A stretch of 52,516 nt of DNA from Pseudomonas amygdali (GTDB lineage Bacteria > Pseudomonadota > Gammaproteobacteria > Pseudomonadales > Pseudomonadaceae): assembly GCF_002699855.1 (NCBI RefSeq), contig NZ_LKBW01000179.1:1-52516 (forward strand), given 5' to 3'. The notes beneath the pieces were generated by a model. That model ran no database searches, had not been told where the DNA came from, and saw only the letters and a program-made list of their open reading frames with translations. Each line of letters starts with the position of its first letter. Within the stretch, counting starts at the first letter, position 1. The translations under genes and the position numbers were made by a program. This document shows positions 44,936 through 52,504 of this stretch, in pieces.

Positions 44936-45709
44936 TCAGTTCATCCAGTTGCCACCATCGACGTTATAGGTTTGCGCGACCACGTATTCACTGTCTGGCG
45001 AAGCAAGGAAAATCGCCATGCCGGTCAGGTCGTCCGCCGTGCCCATGCGCCCGTATGGCACCTGCTCGCCGACCAGCTTTTTCTTCTCGCCCAACGGGCG
45101 GTTTTCATAGCGGGCGAACATCGCATCCACGCCATCCCAGTGCTCGCCATCGACCACGCCCGGTGCGATGGCGTTGACGTTGATGCCATGCCTGATGAGG
45201 TCCAGTCCGGCCGATTGGGTCAGGCTGATCACCGCAGCCTTGGTCGCGCAGTACACCGCCACCAGCGCCTCGCCCCGCCGACCGGCCTGGCTGGCCATGT
45301 TGATGATCTTGCCGCCGTGCCCCTGGGCAATCATTTGCCTGGCTGCTGCCTGCAAAGTGAACAGGGTGCCCGCGACGTTGATCGAAAACAGCCGCTCGTA
45401 ACTGTCGCGGGTGATACCGACAATTGGTGCCAGATCAAACAGCGCGGCGTTGTTGATCAGGATATCCAGCTTGCCGGTCTGTGCTACCACAGCGGCGATG
45501 GCCTGATCGATGGACGTCTGATCCGTCACGTCCATGCTGACCGCGTAGGCGTTGGGCCCCAGCTCGTTCGCCGTAGCCTGTGCGCGTTGCAGATTGATAT
45601 CGGCAATGGCTACACGAGCACCTTCGTGAATATACGCCTGGGCAAACGCCCGTCCTATGCCCCGCGCCGATCCGGTGATCAGCGCGCTTTTACCTTCAAG
45701 TCGTTTCAT
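44936..45709 (-). CDS. short-chain dehydrogenase, sorbitol (L-iditol) 2-dehydrogenase-like
   Basis: 257-residue NAD(H)-dependent classical SDR. The cofactor motif is TGSARGIG (12-19), NNAA follows at about 86-89, and the catalytic Ser140, Tyr153 and Lys157 are present. The C-terminus is typical (FLASPDSEYVVAQTYNVDGGNWMN). It resembles the SmoS sorbitol dehydrogenase of Rhodobacter, especially VVDGEHWDGVDAMFARYENRPLGEKK. It follows the polyol-type binding protein by 39 bases. Galactitol or another hexitol is also possible. Confidence 0.88.
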   Translation of the reverse strand: MKRLEGKSALITGSARGIGRAFAQAYIHEGARVAIADINLQRAQATANELGPNAYAVSMDVTDQTSIDQAIAAVVAQTGKLDILINNAALFDLAPIVGITRDSYERLFSINVAGTLFTLQAAARQMIAQGHGGKIINMASQAGRRGEALVAVYCATKAAVISLTQSAGLDLIRHGINVNAIAPGVVDGEHWDGVDAMFARYENRPLGEKKKLVGEQVPYGRMGTADDLTGMAIFLASPDSEYVVAQTYNVDGGNWMN

Positions 45710-45748
45710 GGGTTCATCATCCGTCCAATACAGTTGAGGGCCGCAGCT

Positions 45749-47065
45749 TTACTTCGGATAACCGGCGCGTTTCATCTCGCGTTCGGTGACGGCCTGTGCA
45801 GCGCTGAGCGCCTGTTCAGTGGTGGTCTGGCCGGTCACGGCAGCGGAGAACAGCTTGCCGACCGACGTGCCAATGGCCTGGAACTCGGGAATGGTCACGT
45901 ACTGGATGCCGACGTAAGGCACAGGCTTGGCCGAGGGGTGCGCCGGGTCGGCGTGTTGCATCATTTGCAGCGTGACGCTGGCAAACGGCGCAGCCTTGAG
46001 ATAGGCCTCGCTGTAGGTAGAAGTTCGAGTGCCTGGCGGTACATTACTGATGCCGTCTTTCTCGGCGACCAACTGGATATAGGCTTTGGACGTCGCCCAG
46101 GTGATGAACGTCTTGGCCGCGTCCTTGTGCTTTGAGGTGGCCGGTATCGCCAGCGACCAGGCGTAGAGCCACGAAGAGCCCTTGTCGGTCACTTCAACCG
46201 GCGCAGGTGCGAAGCCGACGCTGTCGACCACCTTGCTCTGTTCCTTGTCCGTCGTGAAGGAGCCGGCCACGCTGGCGTCGACCCACAAGGCGCATTTGCC
46301 GCTGTTGAACAGCGCGAGGGTTTCGTTGAAACCATTGCTCGACACGCCCGGCGGGCCATACTTTTTCAGCGTATCGACGTAGAAATTCGCCGCTTTGCTC
46401 CATTCCGGGCTGGTCAGTTCGGGCTTCCATTGCTCACCGAACCAGCGCGCGCCAAACGCGTTGGCCATGGTGCTCAGCAGCGCGATGTTCTCGCCCCAAC
46501 CGGCCTTGCCGCGCAGGCACATGCCGTAAATACCTTTGTCGGGCTGATGCAGCTTCGCCGCGAACTCACCCAGTTGGGTCCAGGTTGGCTGCTGCGGCAT
46601 ACTCAGACCTGCCTGTTTGAACAGGTCGGTGCGGTAATAGGTGATCGTGCTTTCGCCATAAAAGGGCAGGGCATAGAGCGTGTCCTTGACTGACAAACCC
46701 TGGCGCACCGAGGGGAAGATATCTTCCAGTTCGTACTCGGGCGCAAGGCCGGTGATTGGTTCCAGCCATTGCTTGGCACCCCACAGTGGCGTTTCGTAGG
46801 TGCCAATGGTCAGCACGTCGAACTGGCCGCCCTGCGTGGCGATGTCGGTGGTCAGGCGCTGGCGCAGGACGTTTTCTTCCAGCACTACCCAATTGAGTTT
46901 GATATCAGGATGCTGCTGTTCGAAGATTTTCGAAAGGCGCTGCATGCGGATCATGTCGCCGTTGTTGACGGTAGCGATGGTAACGGTCTCGGCGGCCTGC
47001 GCGGCCATGCTGCTGAGGGCGACGGACACGCCCGCTGACAGGAAAAGCGCTTTGCGGATGTTCAT
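45749..47065 (-). CDS. mtlE: ABC sugar/polyol substrate-binding protein, MtlE/SmoE-like
   Basis: 438-residue periplasmic binding protein of the CUT1 family. Signal peptide MNIRKALFLSAGVSVALSSM ends near AAQAAE. Motifs of mannitol/sorbitol-binding proteins follow (FDVLTIGTYETPLWGAKQWLEPI, ALPFYGESTITYYRTDL, and SWLYAWSLAIPATSKHKDAA). I start at 47065, with GGAG upstream; the longer frame adds 20 residues without a site. It is divergent from an AraC-type MtlR, as in P. fluorescens, but the permease and ATPase genes that normally follow are missing here; the next gene is the dehydrogenase. The symbol is by resemblance. Confidence 0.85.
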   Translation of the reverse strand: MNIRKALFLSAGVSVALSSMAAQAAETVTIATVNNGDMIRMQRLSKIFEQQHPDIKLNWVVLEENVLRQRLTTDIATQGGQFDVLTIGTYETPLWGAKQWLEPITGLAPEYELEDIFPSVRQGLSVKDTLYALPFYGESTITYYRTDLFKQAGLSMPQQPTWTQLGEFAAKLHQPDKGIYGMCLRGKAGWGENIALLSTMANAFGARWFGEQWKPELTSPEWSKAANFYVDTLKKYGPPGVSSNGFNETLALFNSGKCALWVDASVAGSFTTDKEQSKVVDSVGFAPAPVEVTDKGSSWLYAWSLAIPATSKHKDAAKTFITWATSKAYIQLVAEKDGISNVPPGTRTSTYSEAYLKAAPFASVTLQMMQHADPAHPSAKPVPYVGIQYVTIPEFQAIGTSVGKLFSAAVTGQTTTEQALSAAQAVTEREMKRAGYPK

Positions 47066-47200
47066 CTCAGGGCACTCCATCCCGCGCCTTGGCTGGCGGG
47101 AGTCATTGTTTTTGTTGTTGGCCACGGCTGAATCACCATGGTGGACGGCTTGATTACAGCAGCCTGTTGCGGCCTGAACAAACGCACGGCGAACGATCGG

Positions 47201-47255
47201 CTGATACTTTTTTAACCGCTTGCCACGCGGCGCTCTGAAAGCAAAAAAGTATCAG
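47201..47255. promoter_or_regulatory. long-arm inverted repeat in the mtlE-mtlR promoter region
   Basis: CTGATACTTTTTT (47201-47213) and AAAAAAGTATCAG (47243-47255) are perfect 13-bp arms separated by 29 bases, centre-to-centre about 42 bp (four helical turns). It lies between the divergent binding-protein and AraC/MtlR genes, 136 bases before the binding-protein start, and is a strong candidate for the MtlR operator. No other function is visible in the remaining 281-base gap. Confidence 0.7.
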
Positions 47256-47346
47256 TGGCGGATTAATTGTGAGCTAGCACTGGCCGAGCGGCAGGGCGTA
47301 TGTTTAGTTGTCCACAGCGCATTCATAACGATAAAAGGGGCATCCA

Positions 47347-48246
47347 GTGCCTGACAGCCGAGCCGCCTTGTTCGAGCAGCGCCCTGCCGAGCTTGAGGTT
47401 ATTCTCCCGCAGCCCGACCACTGCTTTCGCTGGTACGAGCATGACTATCCCTACGCACTGGCGCGCTGGAACCATCATCCGGAATTCGAAATTCATCTGA
47501 TCCGCCAAGGCAGCGGCAAGCTGGTGGCCGGGGATTACATCGGTGAGTTCGCGGCAGGGCATGTGGCCCTGATCGGCCCGGATCTGCCGCATGACTGGAT
47601 TGGCGATCTGGCCCCCGGTGAGCATCTGCCCGGGCGGGACGTGGTTCTGCAGTTTGATGGTGCCGCGTTGCTGGCCTTGCGCGGCACGCTACCGGAGATA
47701 GGCGATTTGCAGCGTCTGTTCGAGCAGGCGCGACGTGGCCTCGAGTTCACCGGTGCAACAGCGGTGCAGGCCGCGCGCCTGCTTGAACAGATCGGTCCGG
47801 CACAAGGCCTGGAACGGCTGATCCTGTTCCTGCAACTGGTCAATACCTTGATGAAGGCGCCTGTGCAGGAGGCTCGTCTGCTGGCCAGCGCCTGGTATGC
47901 ACCGACCCTGGATGCGCGCAGTTCCGAGCGAATCAACAAGGCGTTCGATTATCTGCTGACTGAATTGACCAGCGATATTCGTCTGTCAGTCATCGCGCAA
48001 CGGCTGGACATGAGTGATCCGGGCTTTTCGCGCTTCTTCAAACGCACCACCGGGCATTGTTTTATCGACCTGATGCGCAAACTGCGGGTCCAGCGGGCTT
48101 GCCGGTTGCTGCTGCACAGCGAGATGTCGGTGTCGGACATCTGCTTTGAAGTGGGTTACGCCAACCTGTCCAACTTCAACCGGCATTTCCGCGTGGAGAT
48201 GCAGCAGACGCCCAGTGAGTACCGGCGCGCCGCTGCATCCGTCTGA
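47347..48246 (+). CDS. mtlR: AraC-family regulator MtlR (polyol utilisation)
   Basis: 299 residues. An N-terminal cupin-like sugar-binding domain (HHPEFEIHLIRQGSGKLVAGDYIGEFAAGHVALIGPDLPHDW, about 37-77) is followed by two C-terminal AraC/XylS helix-turn-helices (about 197-297) with LSVIAQRLDMSDPGFSRFFKRTTG and SVSDICFEVGYANLSNFNRHFRVEMQQTPSEYRR. It resembles the mannitol/sorbitol activator MtlR of P. fluorescens. Start codon GTG, preceded by a GGGG-rich stretch. It is divergent from the polyol-binding protein. The gene ends directly against the antiporter stop with no gap. Confidence 0.88.
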   Translation: MPDSRAALFEQRPAELEVILPQPDHCFRWYEHDYPYALARWNHHPEFEIHLIRQGSGKLVAGDYIGEFAAGHVALIGPDLPHDWIGDLAPGEHLPGRDVVLQFDGAALLALRGTLPEIGDLQRLFEQARRGLEFTGATAVQAARLLEQIGPAQGLERLILFLQLVNTLMKAPVQEARLLASAWYAPTLDARSSERINKAFDYLLTELTSDIRLSVIAQRLDMSDPGFSRFFKRTTGHCFIDLMRKLRVQRACRLLLHSEMSVSDICFEVGYANLSNFNRHFRVEMQQTPSEYRRAAASV

Positions 48247-49506
48247 TCAATGCTCTGCCGGCTCTTTCGCCTGAGGCGAACGGGTGACGGCATGCACCAG
48301 CTTACCGATCGTCAGGCCTTGCAAGAGGATCGACAGCAACACCACGATGTAGGTGATGCTCAGCAGCAGGTCGCGCTCCGGCCCGGTGGGCAAGGCCAGC
48401 GCCAGTGCCACCGAGACACCGCCGCGCAAGCCGCCCCAGGTCAGGATGCGGATCGTACCGTGTGGCACCTTACGCCAGCGACGCAGCAGCAGAATAGCCG
48501 GGGCCACGGTGACAAAGCGCGACAGCAGAATCGCCGCTGCCAGCAGGCTGGCCGCAATCAGGTGCTGCCACGAGAACGGCAACAGCAACAACTCCATGCC
48601 GATCAGCGCGAATAGCAGCGCGTTGAGCATGTCATCCAGCAACTCCCAGAAACCGTCCATGTAACGACGGGTCATGTCGTTCATCGCCAGATTACGTCCC
48701 AGATTGCCGATGATCAGCCCGGCCACGACCATCGCGATAGGGCCTGACACATGCAGCTCGGAGGCCATCGCCGAGCCGCCGATCACCAGTGCGAGAGTCA
48801 GCATGACTTCGATCTGATACTGCTCGATGCTTTTGATCATCAGGTACACGGCATAGCCGATCAGGCCGCCGAACAGCACACCGCCGACCGCTTCGTGGAC
48901 GAACAGCAGGGCGGTTTCGCCAACCGTCGGCGTCTCGCCCAACTGCGCGATACCCAGCAGAACGGTGAACACCACCACCGCCGTGCCATCGTTGAACAGG
49001 CTTTCACCAACGATGGTGGTTTTCAGCGGTTTGGAGGCGTTGGCGGTACGCAACACACCGAGCACGGCAATCGGGTCGGTGGGCGAGATCAGCGCACCAA
49101 ACAGCAGGCAGTACAGCGGGCTGACGTGCCAGCCGAACAGGGCGAAGATCCAGTAGGCCAGCGCGCCGATCACGGTGGTGGCAATCAGCACACCGAAGGT
49201 TGCCAGCAGGCCGATGGGCCAGCGATAGCTTCTCAGGTCGGCAAGGTTGACGTGCAGCGCCCCGGCGAACAGCAGGAAGGACAGCATCCAGTTCATCAGC
49301 AGGTCGCCGAAGTCGATCTGACCGATCAGCTGTTGTACGCGATCTTCCAGACCGGGATAGCCCAGAAAACTCAGTCCTTGCAGCAGCAAAGAGAACATCA
49401 GCGCGGTCACCATCACGCCGATGGTGGGCGGCAGACCGATAAAGCGATAGTTCACATAGGTCAGCAGCGCAGTGAGGCAGATAAAACCAGCAGCAAGTTC
49501 AAGCAT
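48247..49506 (-). CDS. CPA1-family Na+(K+)/H+ antiporter, NhaP-type
   Basis: 419-residue inner-membrane antiporter with about 12 segments. Motifs of the CPA1/NhaP group are present: SPTDPIAVLGVLR and GESLFNDGTAVVVF with the exchange-site acids, and TWGGLRGGVSVALALALP. It has only a short C-terminal tail (KLVHAVTRSPQAKEPAEH), without the TrkA-C or CBS domains of larger relatives. It exports sodium or another monovalent cation in exchange for protons. It is convergent with mtlR (adjacent stops) and unrelated to it. It starts at 49506 by a plain ATG. Confidence 0.9.
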   Translation of the reverse strand: MLELAAGFICLTALLTYVNYRFIGLPPTIGVMVTALMFSLLLQGLSFLGYPGLEDRVQQLIGQIDFGDLLMNWMLSFLLFAGALHVNLADLRSYRWPIGLLATFGVLIATTVIGALAYWIFALFGWHVSPLYCLLFGALISPTDPIAVLGVLRTANASKPLKTTIVGESLFNDGTAVVVFTVLLGIAQLGETPTVGETALLFVHEAVGGVLFGGLIGYAVYLMIKSIEQYQIEVMLTLALVIGGSAMASELHVSGPIAMVVAGLIIGNLGRNLAMNDMTRRYMDGFWELLDDMLNALLFALIGMELLLLPFSWQHLIAASLLAAAILLSRFVTVAPAILLLRRWRKVPHGTIRILTWGGLRGGVSVALALALPTGPERDLLLSITYIVVLLSILLQGLTIGKLVHAVTRSPQAKEPAEH

Positions 49507-49710
49507 CCGTCATTCCAGAATCCGTAAGTGCAGTGTCTCGATCACCGTAACCGAGCCTGTGTTTGATGGACCGGATCCATGTCCAGACACATCGCGACAC
49601 GACACAGTGGGGTTTGCGTTGACCACGCCGATGCGGTGATGTTGCAAAAAAGGCAGGAATCAGTGAATGAGGCAGACTTGAAAGCGCAAGAAGCGGGGCA
49701 TTGTAGACAC

Positions 49711-49743
49711 AAAAAAGTCAGCCCGGATAACGGTCCGGGCTGA
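49711..49743 (-). terminator. intrinsic terminator of the DUF2790 gene
   Basis: On the minus strand TCAGCCCGGA-CCGTTA-TCCGGGCTGA, a 10-bp stem, is followed by CTTTTTT. It lies 43 bases after the stop of the gene at 49786. The rest of 49507-49710 shows no gene and only the antiporter's presumed promoter. Confidence 0.92.
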
Positions 49744-49785
49744 TGGGGGATGTAACAGTGGGTGGCCTCCCTGGCAGGTTCAGAA

Positions 49786-50115
49786 TCATTGGCTGTTTCT
49801 GCACCCGCTCAGGACCTGGTACTGCACGGTGTTCAACTTGCCTTTGGAGTCCTCGTAGGTCATCAGTTTCGGCATCACGCTACAGGTTTGCAGATCCGGG
49901 GATTTGCGAATGACCTTGGCGACGTCGAGCTTCATTCCGTATTTGTACTCCTTGATCTCCGGCATCGGCTTGTTATGGATAGCCGCGTATTTCTGCACGC
50001 TGGCCTGGTGTTCCTTGATCACTGTGGTGGCTTTGACTTCATCAGTGGTGTAAGCGTAAGCACTCAGTGGCGAAAGAATGACCAGAGCAAGTAACAACGA
50101 TTTGGCGGTGCGCAT
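49786..50115 (-). CDS. DUF2790-family periplasmic protein
   Basis: 109 residues. A signal peptide (MRTAKSLLLALVILSPLSAYA) is followed by the DUF2790 pattern NKPMPEIKEYKYGMKLDVAKVI, then Cys and the C-terminal VMPKLMTYEDSKGKLNTVQYQVLSGC. The two cysteines (about 82 and 105) probably form a disulfide. This is a small Pseudomonas-specific family of unknown function; some members are metal- or stress-induced. It is divergent from the small secreted protein at 50333, with 217 bases between. Confidence 0.88.
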   Translation of the reverse strand: MRTAKSLLLALVILSPLSAYAYTTDEVKATTVIKEHQASVQKYAAIHNKPMPEIKEYKYGMKLDVAKVIRKSPDLQTCSVMPKLMTYEDSKGKLNTVQYQVLSGCRNSQ

Positions 50116-50332
50116 TTTCTTTTGTCTCCGTTTGAATGTGGTTCAACCTTACCAAGTGCGCACTAACCGGAAAGTGGCTGAAACATTACAAATCGGTAAT
50201 CTCGCAGATGTCAGCTTTCTAACAGTATTGTCATTCTCTGCTCACCTTCCTGTTAGCTACCCGGACGTAAGCTTGTTTCATCCCTGACGAGCACTGCGCT
50301 TTTAAGGAACTCCTTACACACCGAAAGAGGTA

Positions 50333-50557
50333 ATGATGATGAAACTGATCAAGTCGATGGTTTTCGCCGTAGCTGCCTTGTCCGCCACTGCAGCCTTCGC
50401 CGACGACGGCAACGAGTACGCAAGCACAGCGGCTGACAAGATGCGTCTTGCACAGGAACTGCGCTTCAAGGAACAGAACAGCAGCAACAAAGCCGAGCGC
50501 TACGTCAACACAGACGACAACGCCAAGGCCGAGCGGTCGACCAAGTCCGAAGGCTGA
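50333..50557 (+). CDS. small secreted hypothetical protein
   Basis: 74 residues from the first of three consecutive ATG codons (50333, 50336, 50339). The AGAGG at 50326-50330 fits the third best, so the true N-terminus may be one or two residues shorter. A signal peptide (MKLIKSMVFAVAALSATAAFA) leaves a mature part of about 50 residues that is polar and likely unstructured (DDGNEYASTAADKMRLAQELRF..., ending KAERSTKSEG). No family recognised. It is followed by a strong terminator, so it is a genuine short transcription unit. Confidence 0.75.
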   Translation: MMMKLIKSMVFAVAALSATAAFADDGNEYASTAADKMRLAQELRFKEQNSSNKAERYVNTDDNAKAERSTKSEG

Positions 50558-50633
50558 TGCCTTTGATGCCCGACCCGCTGCACCCCCATTCGCCCTTTGT
50601 AGCTCCCTGCTCCTTTGGTCGGGGCGAATCTTT

Positions 50634-50658
50634 AAGCGTCCTTCGGGGCGCTTTTTTT
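50634..50658 (+). terminator. intrinsic terminator after the small secreted protein
   Basis: AGCGTCC-TTCG-GGGCGCT (one G-T pair) followed by seven Ts. It lies about 77 bases after the stop codon of the gene at 50333. Confidence 0.92.
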
Positions 50659-50705
50659 ATTCCCGTATCTACACAAATCGTTATCACGCCCGTGCTCCAG
50701 CGCCC

Positions 50706-50800
50706 GTGGGAGCGAGCTTGCTCGCGAAAAGGCCGGTACAGCCGCCAGAAGGAACGCACTTGAACCATGGAATGCCGTTCTGGACGCCCTGCGTCCTATC
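50706..50800. repeat. REP-like elements between small gene and porin
   Basis: GTGGGAGCGAGCTTGCTCGC with a trailing GAA (50706-50728) is the second dispersed family of this window. A diverged copy of the GGACGCNNTGCGTCC module follows at about 50777-50791. The 452-base gap before the porin otherwise holds a terminator and an AT-rich stretch (about 50820-50910) that is probably the porin promoter. Confidence 0.75.
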
Positions 50801-51009
50801 TTGAATGTCTGATTACACCGGTCAAAGCGTATTTTATTTTTATTGAGTAAATGCGTGCTGTAATGCACTTCCTTTCATATTTGTAATCTTCCCGTCACCT
50901 CGGCGTTATCTTCGCCACTTCAAGATTGTGCCCCACTGGCAGCGCTCGGGTTAATAAAAACAGCCAGATCGACATGTTTATAACAATCTGCCGATTGGAC
51001 GGAGCGCAC

Positions 51010-52335
51010 ATGACTCAACTTAAAACTCTATCACTGGCCCTGTGTTCGACCCTCGCCGGTGTCGCACCGGTTGCCGTATTCGCCGAAGAGCAAAAAGAAG
51101 GCTTCATCGAAGGCAGCACGCTGACGGTACTCAACCGCAACTTCTACATGAACCGCGACCACCGCAACGGCGAATCCAGCCCTACCGGCAATGGTTACTC
51201 CGAAGCGTGGGCGCAAGGTATTATCGGGCGATTCCAGTCAGGCTTTACTCAAGGCACCTTCGGCGTCGGGGTCGATGCATTTGCCATGATCGGTATCAAG
51301 CTCGACACCGGTGACGGCCGCAACGGCGGCCGCAGCGCATTTGACGTGCTGCCGGTCGATGGGGAAGGCAGCGCCCGTGACGAATACACCAAGGTAGGTG
51401 GCTCGCTGAAGGCCAGAGCCTTCGACACCGTCGTCAACGTGGGCGATGTCTTTCCCTCCACCCCCGTGGTTGCCTTCGGCGACTCCCGACTGCTGCCGGA
51501 AAGCTTTCGCGGCGTTACCGCCGTCAACAACAGCATCAGCGGCCTGACCCTGCAAGGCGGTCGCCTGCACTCCATGAGCCAGCCCGTTTCCAGCAACCAG
51601 CGCGACGGTTTCGTCACCTTCTACGGCGGTGCCGTGGACTCTCCATGGGTTGCCTACTTCGGCGGTGACTATCAGGCCACCGACAGGCTGAGTCTTGGCC
51701 TCTACACCAGCCGACTCAAAGACGCCTGGGATCAGAAATACGCTTCAGCGTCCTACGTGCTGCCGCTCTCTGACGACCTGTCGCTGACCAGCAGCCTGAA
51801 CTACTACAACGCCACCGACGAAGGCAAAAAACTGCTCGGCGAATTCGACAACGACATCTGGAGCGCAAAACTCGCCCTGCAATACGGCGCGCATACCCTG
51901 TCGCTCTCGCACCAGCGCAACGAAGGTGATGACGATTTCGACTACCTCCGGCAGTCCGACTCCATCTACCTGGCCAACTCCATCCAGTACAGCGACTTCA
52001 ACTCACCCAAAGAGCGCTCGTGGATGGTCACCTACAACCTCGACATGTCCACCTTCGACGTGCCCGGCCTGTCATTCATGACCCGCTACGGCAAAGGCAC
52101 CGACGCCGACTACTCCAACGCCAACAGCACCTACATGCGCCGCGACGCACAAGGCAACCCGCTGACCGACCAGAAACGCTGGGAGCGCGATATCGAAGCG
52201 AAATACATCGTGCAGACTGGAGCGCTGAAAGACCTGTCGCTGCGCGTGCGCCAGGCAACGACTCGTGCCACGGCGTTCGAATCGGATCTGGATGAGGTGA
52301 GGGTGATTGTGGAGTATCCGTTGAGTGTGCTTTGA
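51010..52335 (+). CDS. OprD-family outer-membrane porin
   Basis: 441 residues. Signal peptide MTQLKTLSLALCSTLAGVAP, cleaved near VFAEEQ. The mature protein is an 18-stranded barrel type with the OprD opening (GFIEGSTLTVLNRNFYMNRDHR) and internal landmarks such as AWAQGIIGRFQSGFTQGTFGVGVDAFAMIGIKLDTG, ending VEYPLSVL. These porins each pass a narrow set of small substrates (basic amino acids, carboxylates, aromatics). I cannot assign which one. The ATG at 51010 is preceded by GGAG and directly starts the signal; an upstream frame adds 28 residues. Confidence 0.92.
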   Translation: MTQLKTLSLALCSTLAGVAPVAVFAEEQKEGFIEGSTLTVLNRNFYMNRDHRNGESSPTGNGYSEAWAQGIIGRFQSGFTQGTFGVGVDAFAMIGIKLDTGDGRNGGRSAFDVLPVDGEGSARDEYTKVGGSLKARAFDTVVNVGDVFPSTPVVAFGDSRLLPESFRGVTAVNNSISGLTLQGGRLHSMSQPVSSNQRDGFVTFYGGAVDSPWVAYFGGDYQATDRLSLGLYTSRLKDAWDQKYASASYVLPLSDDLSLTSSLNYYNATDEGKKLLGEFDNDIWSAKLALQYGAHTLSLSHQRNEGDDDFDYLRQSDSIYLANSIQYSDFNSPKERSWMVTYNLDMSTFDVPGLSFMTRYGKGTDADYSNANSTYMRRDAQGNPLTDQKRWERDIEAKYIVQTGALKDLSLRVRQATTRATAFESDLDEVRVIVEYPLSVL

Positions 52336-52349
52336 GGGGGGATGATTGA

Positions 52350-52375
52350 GTGAGGCGTCCTTTGGGGCGCTTCAC
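52350..52375 (+). terminator. wobble stem-loop after the porin gene
   Basis: GTGAGGCGTCC and GGGCGCTTCAC can pair over 11 positions with G-U pairs, TTTG as loop, 15 bases after the porin stop. There is no T-run, so it is a weak candidate for a terminator. Confidence 0.45.
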
Positions 52376-52411
52376 AATTGGACGGGCTAGAAAGGAGACG
52401 ACTGATGGCAA

Positions 52412-52491
52412 GAGACTGTCAGAAATTTTGTGTTCGAGCATAACATGTAGCGAGACTGTCAGAAATTTTGTGTTCGGGCATAACATGTAGC
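52412..52491. repeat. 40-bp tandem direct repeat at the IS end
   Basis: Two adjacent 40-bp copies (52412-52451 and 52452-52491), each beginning GAGACTGTCAGAAATTTTGT and ending ACATGTAGC, differ at only one base (CGAGCA versus CGGGCA). They abut with no spacer. Confidence 0.95.
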
Positions 52492-52504
52492 TAGAGGTGC
52501 ATGT

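Noticed and set aside
44672..46135. 487-codon open frame opposite the polyol genes
   Set aside because: It crosses three real minus-strand genes and an intergenic gap, which a real protein would not tolerate; no motif is present.
52076..52486. 136-codon minus-strand frame overlapping the porin end and the tandem IS-end repeat
   Set aside because: It is antisense to the porin, and its duplicated N-terminal peptide reflects the 40-bp tandem repeat.
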